Shown here piece after piece: positions 46,343 through 57,800 of a stretch of DNA of 64,000 bases. The DNA comes from Bretschneidera sinensis (Eukaryota; Streptophyta; Magnoliopsida; Brassicales; Akaniaceae). Within the stretch, counting starts at the first letter, position 1. Each line of letters starts with the position of its first letter. The translations under genes were made by a program, and so were the position numbers. The DNA lies in the NCBI GenBank assembly GCA_023935145.1, contig CM043699.1, forward strand, positions 130,448,036 to 130,512,035. The letters are read 5' to 3'. Under the pieces are notes generated by a model. That model was not told where the DNA came from. It was given only the letters and a program-made list of their open reading frames with translations, and ran no database searches.

Positions 46343-47436
46343 TAGGGTTGCAAAAGAACCAAACGAGCTTGAGTAGTACCTTGTTTGTGTTCGTTTATTA
46401 ACAAACCGAGCTTTTAAAAAGTTGTTTGTGTTCGTTCGTGATGTGACCCAAAATACTCCGGCCCTATAAGAAGCGGTTCGTTGATGTAGCCCATAAACAC
46501 TCCGGCCCAACAGACCTACGCCTGACCCCCCATCTCTACACACACAGCCCTGCAGCCACCCTACAACAAGTCATCCTACGACCACCTACACACGCAGCCC
46601 TACAGCCACCCTACAGAGCGTCGCCCTGCAGCCACCCTACAATATGCCACCCTACGACCACCCTGCGACATGCCGTCCCCTGAGTGTGCAATCAATGCCT
46701 TCACATTGACAATGATACTATAAATAAGCCAAAGTATGAACTTCACATATTGATTCAGAATTACTTGCTTACAGTCCAATTACCTAAGCTTTTAGTTTCT
46801 CTCTTAAGCCATCGGCTTCTCCCTTAAGCCCTCGTGCTAACTTAAGCTTCGGAGCACCCTCGGAAATCTCCCCATCTTCCTTCCGAGGGCCTTTAGTTCA
46901 TCCATGTTACTTGTGCAGGGCCCAAGCCACATCAGCACCCAAGCCCCGTCAACATCCGGGCCACGTCAACACCCAGGCCACGTCAGCACCAACCGTTTTT
47001 TGGCATCAACAGTTCGTTAACGTAAGAGTTCTATTCATGTTAGTTTATGTTCGATTCGTTTATTTTAAACGATCAGAATTCGAACAAATAAATAAATGAA
47101 CACCTTAACTTATGAGCTATATTCATTTAAATAACTTAAGATTAGAAAACATAAGTTTATACATCCTTACATAAATGAACAAATAAACTCGTAAACGGAC
47201 TTTATAAATAAGCAAACAAGAACAATAAACACACTTAAAAACATATTAACAAACACACTAATAAATATGTTCATAAACCTTATTAAACCGAGCATCATAT
47301 TATTCAGACTCTATTCGTTTAGCAAACAAACATTAAACTAGTATTCGTATTAGTTCATTTATAAACGAACATAGACGAGCCCTTGATAAACACACTAACA
47401 AGAATGTTCCGAGCTCCATTTTCACTTGCAGCCCTA
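46343..47436. mobile_element. hAT-like non-autonomous element interrupted by a solo LTR
   Basis: The ends are TAGGGTTGCAA (46343-46353) and TTGCAGCCCTA (47426-47436), inverted with one mismatch. Eight-base flanks AAAGGAGA and AAAGAAGA match at 7 of 8, as expected of hAT elements. The interior repeats GTTCGTTTATT/AAACGAAC words. Removing the nested LTR and its duplication leaves about 516 bp. Confidence 0.6.
46439..47011 (+). repeat. Solo LTR of a related but distinct retrotransposon family
   Basis: 573 bp beginning TGATGTGACCC and ending TTTTTTGGCATCAACA, flanked by GTTCG at 46434-46438 and 47012-47016. It shares the 3' terminus and the CTTCGGAGCACCCTCGGA region with the 626-bp family but is otherwise different. 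It contains a TATA-like CTATAAATAAG near 46718 and degenerate CAGCCACCCTACA and CACGTCAACACC repeats. Confidence 0.85.
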
Positions 47437-47847
47437 AAAGAAGAGAATCTCAATAGCTCAAAAAATAATTTCAAAATAAAAAAAACTTATCTGATAATAC
47501 GGCATTTCCAAAAAATAGTAATAAATATAAATATAAAGGCCTTAATATAAAAATAATATATATGCGATTCGGCTTAGGTTTTAACAATTTCTTGAACCCT
47601 AGACGAAAAGCGAATTGGATTTTTATTTCGGTTCTTTAAAAATAGAACGGAACCAGTAACGTTAAAGGAACCGAACTTGATCGGTTTGGTCTATTTTTCT
47701 TTTTGTTTACCCCTAAAATTCATTGGGTATAATGCCATAGCATCGTATTACGGTGGTCCCGTGCCCACCAGATTTTGTAGCGCCGTCATATATATATATA
47801 TATTGCTGGAGAAGAAGCAAGTTGAGGTAGCAATCGGGCATTGTACG
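47437..47847 (+). other. Intergenic region and presumed ATXR2 promoter and 5' UTR
   Basis: AT-rich, with a (TA)n run near 47790. The transcription start is not resolved. Confidence 0.4.
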
Positions 47848-50800
47848 ATGGAGTCTATTTGCCCGAACGACGAGAAGTGCGCCAACGAAATCTCTGTTCT
47901 TCTCCAACCTCTTTCACCTCTCCAAGTGCAGGCAATCTCTTTCTCTCTCTATAGATACACATACGACAGCTTCAGTGTAAAGAGCTTAGTGTGATCGATG
48001 AACTGTACTATTTTCTTTTTGCTTTATTTTATTGCGGAGAAAAAGGCAGTCCAAATTGTTGGATTCAGTTTTTAGCTGCTTTTCTTTTTATGTATAGTAA
48101 AAATAAAGTAGCATTATTTTTCCCTTCTGATTCATGGTAGTGTTGAAAATCATTTTAATTTTTTTTTTCTATAATGATATTCAGGAGTATTTTGAGAAGC
48201 TTACATCGACTAGACAATGCCATGGTATTAAAGTAAAACAAAATGGCGAGTTTGGAAAGGGTATGTTTTGATAGGCCTGCCTTCCCTTTTTTTTTTGTTT
48301 TTTTTTGTTTTTTTTTGGTGTGGGGGGTGGGGGTTTGGGGTCGTTGGAAAAGTAAGCAATTATTTCATCAAATTGTTTTAGTTGACTGTTTTTCATTAGT
48401 ACCATGTTATGCTATTCATATGAGTATATTTGTGGTTGACTTCAAAGTACATTGCTAATGAATTGTCAGGGAGTGTTCATTACTCATTATGTATGTGTCT
48501 CATTGAAGTCACTAGAGTTGTGGCTTCACACTAATACTTTTAGAGAAGAGACAGATAATCAGAGGAATATGTATATGTACACATACACACACATTCGTTG
48601 ACTAGTTTTGCTAGTAGTTGATTCACTAGTCGATTGGTTCTTCTGCTGGTCGACTGGTTCCTCTGTTGGTCCGCAATTTCTGTCCTTTATTTCCTTGGAT
48701 TATACACTAACTTTCTAGATACATAATCTGAATCTACCAAAAATATATGTGAGTTGTAATTGAAGTATTTATCCTTAATAGAACTGATTTTAGTAACCTG
48801 CACACTTAGATAAATTCATCAATAAATAACACAAGATTTTGCTATAATATACCAGGAGATGCAAACATAAAATATCCTAACAGATGTAATTACGCCCCTT
48901 AATTTCATGACGTTTGGATGGTCATTATTTTTCTTTCCATAAGCTAATGCTGTCTTGGTTTAAAATCGTTGAAACTTTCTTCAAGTCGATGATCCTCCCA
49001 GTTTCAACTTCATGTGCCCTGAAAATGCTGCGGAATGTACCCGTGGTGTTAAATAGTAGGGATTGTAATGAAATCTTGTCAGAATCAGGAATAAGGATCT
49101 GTTAAATATTAGTAGCAGTTAAATTGTATGCAGTGTTAGCATATCTATAAATGTGTGATGGTTAGACATCATATTGCTATTGAAAACTGAATACACCGAG
49201 GAGAATAAAAATTGATGCTACTAGTAGTTTCATCTATTCTTTTTTTGATTGGTTGAGCTACTTCTGAGTTGTACCCCTTTACAGCTGTTCTTACTTTGTG
49301 ACACACATTTCATGATTTATCTCACTGCATTTGTGAACTGTAGGTGTCTATGCGGAGTTGGACTTCGGAGGAGGGGAACTTGTTTTGAAGGACCAAATGC
49401 TTGTGGGTGTCCAGCATCCTTCCAACAAGGTCCTTTGAATATGAATCATACTTTACATATTTCTAGCTTGAAGTATTCTTTTCTGCTTCCCTTGAAAGTT
49501 ATTTAATTCAATTTTCTTCATTTTCACATTGCAGATCGACTGTTTGGTGTGTAGCTTTTGTTTTCAATTTATCGGCTCAATAGAACTACAAATTGGGAGG
49601 AAACTTTATTTGCAAAATCTAGATGTCTCCACAAGTAATGGATGCAATATGGAGACATTTTCACACATTGCAGAAGATTGTTGTGATATTGATTCATCTG
49701 ACGACCAAGACATTTCATACTCGAAATATCATGAAAATATAGAAAAGTGTGCTTCAAGCAGTTCTAAGGATATTCCTCTTCCCAAAGGAGTTGTGGAATC
49801 ATTAATGAATGGTGAATTGGTGTTACCTTACTCGGACAAGTTTCCCTTGCCTTCAGCCATTTCCTGTCCTGGGGGATGTGGAGAGGCTTACTACTGTAGG
49901 TAAGGAAATATAGTAGTACATTTCTCACTTGGCAAACCCTTTTTTTCTTCTTAATCTAGCGTTTCGTTTACCATTTCTCTTTTTCTGCTACGGAGCAAGT
50001 CCTTTCTTGATAATAACAACTAGAATATAAACAGCCCTGAGTGAATTTTAGGGGGAGTAAATCAGTATTGACCATCATTACATAATAACCGCAGTTGCTC
50101 TCACAAATTATAGTGAAAACATGAAATAAATGGCATTTGGAATGTATTGATTATTTCAATCTATAATCAAGCTGTTTTTTATTTAAAATTTTTAAAACCC
50201 GCACATGCCTTGAACCCTTGCTCACTAAGAAATGTCCTTACCAACACTCCAAAGCGGGCAGGGCAAATCTATAGTCAAGGTGTTGGCTTGCCGGCATGTA
50301 GTTAGTTGGAGGTGAAGAAGTTTGATAGCTGGGAGACATTCCCAAGTCTGTTTTTGTGGATTATTTGGTTGGAACATAATAGAATGGCATTGGAGTAAGA
50401 TGAAAAGTTTTAATCTGAACTCAAAATTAAGCTTTTAAGATGTTTTATACGTCTCCTATTCTCTTTTTGTGCGTGTGGTTCTGGTTTTGAGTTTGTAGCC
50501 GTTATCATCTATCTAATGTTTTTCTTTTCTGATTTTTCTGCATGCTCTTGCAAAAATATTATAATAAAGACATGATTAAGGTTGAAGTGCCTAGCAAGTA
50601 TGTTGGGGAGGAGAGTATTGCATGAAAGCAGTATAATTGAAGTTACCTGAGATATCTTGCTTGTTCGTCAAGTTATTTATTAAGGTTTAAATGGTAATGT
50701 CCTGGTTACGTAGCGGGAGAGCTAACCAACTGAGAGTAACTATTCTACCTTGTACCATTTAGAGTGTTTCCCGAGTGTAATTTTACTTTTTTTCCTTTTT

Positions 50801-51856
50801 TTATTGTACTTGGATTTAATAATTGCTCCAACTTTTTTGTCATTATAGCAAGCATGATTTTATCCTCTCTAATATTTTTGCCCATTTGATTTAGCAAATC
50901 GTGTGCAGAGGCGGACTGGGAATCATCTCATTCTTTACTTTGCACTGGAGAGAGATCAGAATCACTATCTAGGGATGCACTTTCAATATTCATACAACAT
51001 GCTAACGGTAAAGCTTTAACATCTTGGGCTCTTGCTCCTGAAAATATTTTCTTCCAAGTAAACTTTTCTTCCTCTGATCTCTTCTCTAAGCTTCTCACTC
51101 TTGTTTCTATCTATTTGTTCTTTCTATTGTTTCTTTCAGAAACAAATGACATCTTCCTCCTTGTCGCCAAGGTATGTTCCGTTATAACTGTTCCTTGTTG
51201 TCAACTCTCTATTAGCTTATTTCTTGGTCTTTGCATGAAAGAACCCTGAGCTGCAACATCTGTTGTTTAGAACCATGCAGAAATCTGGTCTCCATAAACT
51301 AGCATTGTAGTTGCTTTTTCCCATATTTCAGGAATCCCCAACTTAATCAATTTAAGGAAACCATAACCCAACTTTCTGGGGTCTGCTTTCCCTCTGTCAC
51401 TATTCTGCTCCATATAGGTCACTCTCAAAATGGCCTAAAGTGAGCAAAAAGAGAGGCAGGAGAGGGGGTTGAAATCAATGCTTGCATCAGAGCGGAAATG
51501 CCTCTTTTCTGGGGGTGGGATTGGGGAAAGTATGTGAGAATGTCTCCGCAATATTCCAAACATAGGGCAGTCCACTATCCTATAGTGTACCCTAAATAAC
51601 CGATTGAGATGGGTTGGTTTATTTGGTTCGGTTTGGAAAAAAATTCTCAAAAATTCAGTTTTTGATTTTGGTTAGAGATTTGAGTACCTATAACCAAATT
51701 AACAAAACAAGAATTAATATTAAAATAATAAATAAAAATAGAAAATATATAAGTCAAGATATTTTTTGTCATTTTCTGCATGTGTCAATGTTTAAGAGCA
51801 TTGTGGGTTGTTTTGAAAATAAGAACTAGAATAAATTAGTTATCATTCCAACTCTA

Positions 51857-51890
<34 letters not shown>

Positions 51891-54800
51891 TTTTTTGCTA
51901 ATAATTTCCAATCACTATAATATAGTAGCATTTTTTTTTTGTGGTAATTAAGTACAAGAGTCTTTGGTAAGCCAGTCATTTGTGGAAATGGCATAACCGT
52001 TAACCCAAGAGTTGAATTGCTAATATTTTACACTTTGGTGAAATGTTCATTTTTAACCTTGCATTTTAAAACATATTATTGAGATGTAACTTTCATATTA
52101 TTGGGTTGCAAGTGATGCATTCTTTAAAAAAATTTTGAACTTAACATTTTTTATAAGTAATTTATTCTAAACTTAACATGCTAAGGTTTACGTCATATTA
52201 TTGAAAAAAAAAGTATCTTGTTGTTGTTCGTTATGGGCATACTAGTACAAATGTTTTTTTGTTAGATTTTGTAACGAAAGGAAAATTTTAATAATCTTGA
52301 ACTGTATGGAAAAAGCATGTATTCGAGTCTAGAAATAAAAATATGTTTTTGTTTGTGAAAAAAATGTCTATCAATATTTATATTACTTTTGTTTTCAAAT
52401 ATGTATATTTACTGTTTACTTATATAATATAAATGTATGTATAGGCTGCCCCCGCTAACAAATTTTTTTGGATCCGCCATTGTTGCTAAATATGGGCTAG
52501 ACACTAATGGTTGGATGTCCCAAGGAGGTGAGCGAGACTTATGGGGTGGGAGTTTGGAAATGGATTCGGAAAGGGTGGGAGGCTTTTATTCTTATTTTTC
52601 GATTTTGGTTGGCAATGGTGAGAAAACCCGGCTTTGGTATGATATTTGGTTTGGGAATACCCCTTTAAAAGATCAATTTCCGGAAATTTTTAATATTATG
52701 AGGACCAAAGATGCTCTTATTAGCTCTTGTGCTTCCTTTACTTTTGATGGGGTTCTTTGGGATGTGCCACTCATTCGTAATGTCCATGATTGGGAAGTTA
52801 GGGGGATTGTTAGATTTATTGAGACTTTATACAATGTTAGAATGGATGGGAGTAGAGAAGACATGGTTAGATGGGGTCCTAATCCGGAAAAAGGGTTTTG
52901 AGGTGAAGTGTTTCTATAAGATTTTGTCTAATAGGGATCAATTGGTTGCATCTCTTAGTTTCCCGTGGAAAGCAATTTGGTGCTCCCATGCTTCTAGAAA
53001 AGTAATATTTTTGTTTGGGAAGTTTCTTGGGAGAAAATTCTTACCATTGATAATTTGCAAAGAAGGGGGAGAGTTTTTGTTAATAGATGTTTTATTTGCA
53101 AGAGATGCAACGAGTCCGGTTTTCATCTTTTATTGGAATGCCAGTTGGCTAGAAGTTTATTGGAAATGTCCTATAAGATTTTGGGGATTTCTTGGGTAGT
53201 AGTGGCTAAAAGCTTGTTGGAGATGTCCTATAAGATTTTGGGGATTTCTTGGGTAGTAGCGGGTACCGTCAAAGATGAAATTTGGGCTTGGAGTGGGTTG
53301 CAAGTGCCAAAGGAAGTTAAAAAGGCTTATTCATTGATTCCTCACGATTTTTTGGCTAGTGTGGAATGAAAGAAATCGTAGAGCCTTCGATGGTCGTGAG
53401 AGAAGTTTTGTTACCATTAGAGATAAATGGCTAAATACTCTTAATTTTTGGATTAAATGAAATTTCTTTGTAAGTAATTTTGACCTTTTGGATTTTGTGG
53501 ATTTCCTCTCTTGTAATTAGCCTTTGGCTTTGAGTTGCATCCTTTTGGTGCTCCGTTTTTCTTAATAATATTTATTTACTTATCAAAAAAAAAAATTCAT
53601 GTCATGTGTTGTGCCTAGCCATGTAAGCTGGATTCCAAACTTAATTCTTCTAACATATGCATTCGCAGTTGATCAAATTTGTAACTATATTGTTTTAACA
53701 TAAATGGTTCTTGATGATATAATTATTGGATATCAAAATGTTAATGTATAGTGGAACTGCTTAATACCATGTAACAAAGCTTGATGCATTACACTTGAGA
53801 AGTTTAACCTTGGCTTGTGTATCATATCAAAATGTTATGTACTGTGTATATTGGAAATCAGTATTGGATAATGAGATTCCTTGGCTTTCATTTATAGGCA
53901 ATTTCTTTCACCATTTTAAGATATAGAAAGCTGAAAGCAAGCCACCTGAAAGAACAAGAGAAGTGCAATCTACAGAATGTTTTGGAAAGTTCTGATCTAT
54001 CTTTACTTTTGGAGGCGTGGAGGCCATTATCTATTGGATACAAGAGAAGGTAATTATTTATTGAGGTTACTCCTCTATAAAGTTTTATCTCACTTCAATT
54101 GATACTACATGGCAACTGTGACATGAGGCGAGTAGGAATTTGTAGATTATTAAGTACAAAGTGTATCATGAGGTTTCTTCCACATATTGCAGAATATCTC
54201 AATATCACATCTTGTGGTGTCAAATTATGCTTGTTTTTTATAAAAAATTTCTGCCCCCCCCCCCCCTCTAAAGAAAGAAAGAAAGAAAGAAAAAATCAAT
54301 TGCATTTGTTTTTTCAGGTGGTGGGACTGCATTGCATTGCCAGATGATGTTAATCCTTCTGATGAGGCCATATTTAGGATGAAAATAAGGGAGCTTGCAT
54401 TCACGGTAAGCCTTTCTTTTATAGAAGGTGCATGTAAGAAAGAGCCAATCCTTATTTGAGAAGTGTTTTCAGCCAATCATTATATTGTCCAAATAATGAT
54501 TGACAAATATTTGTTGCTCTCATCTTTGATTTTGTATTGAGCAGAATTAGTGGGTTCTTGATACATCTAGTGAACCTTTAACCATAATTTTTTGGTCAAT
54601 GTCTTTCCTGCTTGGGATGATTTAATCTTTTTCTCCACTTCAGCTAGCAATGTGTTTCCATTTCCAACCTCTTTTTCTGTTTTTTTTTATCCCCGTTTTA
54701 GTCTAGCAAAACATGTTATATTTCTAACTGTCAATCAAAATTGACTTATCATGATTAGTTGGGATTGGAAATTTAGGTGTCTTGAAATCCGTTGTATTGT

Positions 54801-57800
54801 TCTCTAATGTGATGTAAATTATTGCGTCTAGGATTCCATGAAAGCTTAGATAGAGTAGCTGAATGGAATCGGTAAATTTTGATATGATAGCCTTTGCAAC
54901 ACCATTGTAGTGTCTACTGAGTCTTGAGTTAGATTGGATCAGATGGGAAACTAAAAGGACAGAAGATACTTTGTACACAAACTCATGAGACATCCGAATG
55001 CAAAAAATAACTTTTGAAGGAGGTCAAATGACTTCTTAGAGCTGCAGAAACAGGTACCAAAATTGCCGTCTTTGCTTTCTGAGTTACTACAAGCAGGAGT
55101 GTTTGTTGGAAATGCCCAGTTTCTGTCGTTTTCTCTGGGTGGAACGGAAGTCATTCGATTTTGTTGCTGAAGGCAGAGGGGGTGATGAGCTTAGAATCAC
55201 CGAAAACGGTCTTGGCAAGAGGATTTCACTTTTCTCGGAGAGGCAAGAGACTGAATGGCTGCTGGACTCTTGGTTTGAGTTTTGGTATGAAAAAGGGGGT
55301 CAGGTCTGGTTCCGGAGATTCAGAAGAGCCAACAATTCTTGGGTCTTGGGATTGCACAGTAACAGGCAAGGCAGATTCCTCTGCCTCTCAGAAATCTCTA
55401 GAAATGGTTCTCGTATGGTGATCTTTCCTGACGGAGTTGCAGCAGTGGGTTGGTGGAGGATTTATGGTCCCATTAAAGATGTTGCTGCCAGTTTCTTGCT
55501 GGAGAAGAGGACCCGGCTGTCCTCTGGACGTCACACAGCGGAGGTTAGTCCTTGGACTGGTCCTTTTCTGTCGAAGGCAAATGGGGTGGACTTTTCTTTT
55601 CGAGGAAGCTGCCCTCATTGTGGCCATGGTTTGAATGTCAACGTCCAGAATATCAGCTCCAATGGCTCCAACCTGGCCGTCGCTGGAAGAGAGGGAGGCT
55701 GGGGCGAGTGGGATCATGTGCCTGCCGAAAGGTGGGCTATCTAAAGCTTTGGAGATCAATGGGGGACAGCTGGCTTGCTTTTCAAATTCAAATCTAGACC
55801 CCTCTCTTGCTGTCCTATGCAGAGATAACGATAGAGTGGGCTTGGATGGGGCTTCAAAAGCCTATGATAAAGGAAAAGAATTAGTGGGCTTTGGCTTGGG
55901 TCCGGTTGGAGAGACATTGATTGTGGATAAGACTTTGGGCCAGAAAGGCCTCAATTACTTTTCTGGGGACACACAAGCTGGGCCGAGCTAGTTTTGTGGC
56001 CTGAGTCCTCTCTCAAGGCTCCAGCTGGAGTTAAAAAAAGGGCTTTGGTCGAAATTTTCAAGGAAAGCATCCAGGAAGCGGAATTTTAAAAAGCCCAAGT
56101 GGGCCCGTCTCTCCCAAGTTCTTGCTACTTGTGAGCCCACGAAGAGTTGGGTAGCGACCCGCTTTGGGCCACCAATCACCTCAAGTCACTAGGCGGCGGG
56201 GATGGCGTCGGTCAGATCGATTCTCGCCGGCGATGCAGGTCCAATGGCATTAGGGGCTGGTCGACCAGATTCCGAGCCGGATTTTCTATTCACAAACTAT
56301 TCCGGAGCAGATCATGGGGTATGCTTGGATTTCTGTCAACGGGTTGAGGCGGCTTTTTCTGGAAAGCCGTCGCCTACCCTAGGCGACCCAATTTGTGAGG
56401 TTTTTCCTGGTGTCGAGATGTCTGATCCTTGTCATAATTTCCAAGTTCTTTCTGTTGAGGATTTTTTTTTTTTTTGGGGGGGGGGGGGGTTTGGTTCCTC
56501 TCACTCTGGGTATTTGGGTTTAGAGAAGGATTACTTGTCTGCTGTCGAGTCTGAGAGGGGGGGGGGGTCAGTTTTAGAACAGTTGGTTTTGACACATCTT
56601 GGGTTGGAGATTGAAAACAAAGTTGTGGAGGGAGAGGTTACAGTTGGGGGTGTTTGTGAGGGGTATTTTTTTGGAAATGAGTTGGTCACTAGTGGACCAA
56701 AGGTTAGTGAAGATGGGGGGGTGGGGCTTGATGACAGTTTGGCCCTTGTTGTGTGCTGACCATCAAGATGACTGGCTGGTTAATGAGGAGAGTGATGTTG
56801 AAAAGCTGAACTTGATTGCTTCTGATTGGGTTTTGAGTCGAGTTAAGAAATTTCACAAGTTGGTGGGGGTTTCTCTCGACGGAGTGGAAGAGCAACCAAT
56901 TAAATTGTTTGAGGAAATTTCTGGATGTTGCAGCAAGATGCTTGCCGGTGGGTTTCTGGATTACTTGTCTGCTGTCGAGTCTGAGAGGGGGGGGGGGGTC
57001 AGTTTTAGAATAGTTGGTTTTGACACATCTTGGGTTGGAGATTGAAAACAAAGTTGTGGAGGGAGAGGTTACAGTTGGGGGTGTCTGTGAGGGATATTTT
57101 TTTGGAAATGAGTTGGTCGCTAGTGGACCAAAGGTTAGTGAAGATGGGGGATGGGGCTTGATGACAGTTTGGCCCTTGTTGTGTGCTGACTATCAAGATG
57201 ACTGGATGGTTAATGAGGAGAGTGATGTTGAAAAGCTGAACTTGATTGCTTCTGATTGGGTTTTGAGTCGGGTTAAGAAATTTCACAAGTTGGTGGGGGT
57301 TTCTCTCAACGGAGTGGAAGAGCAAGCAATTAAATTGTTTGAGGAAATAGAGAAGATTAGGTTGGAGGAAGGTAAATCAAAAAGTAGAAAGCTCGTTGGG
57401 ATTAGAAAGCACAAAGGGGAGACCAACCGAGAACCCAAAAGTTGGTGTTTGGTGTTTATTATGAGAGGGGAGGTTCCAATGTGGTATTGGGGGTGGAGGA
57501 GGAGATGGGTGACATTGTCAATTTGAAAATTATCTCTTGGAATGTGAGGGGTTTGAATGATTTGAATAAAAGGGTTATTGTGAAGTGTTTTCTTAGAGAG
57601 TGGAAAGGAGACGTGGTCTGTCTTAAAGAGTTTAAAATGGACTCGATCGATAATGTAATCATTCGAAGTCGTTGGGGTATTAGGTCGTGTGATTGGAAAG
57701 CTTTACCGGCGGTAGGAGCTTCAGGTTGTGTTGTGGTTATGTGGAATAAAAAAGTGTTGGATTTAGTTGATTTTCAAATAGGGCTCTTCTTAGTCTCTTG

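Noticed and set aside
48590..48680. Degenerate minisatellite with GTCGACTGGTTC-like units in ATXR2 intron 2
   Set aside because: Only three or four diverged units; no structural or regulatory signal.
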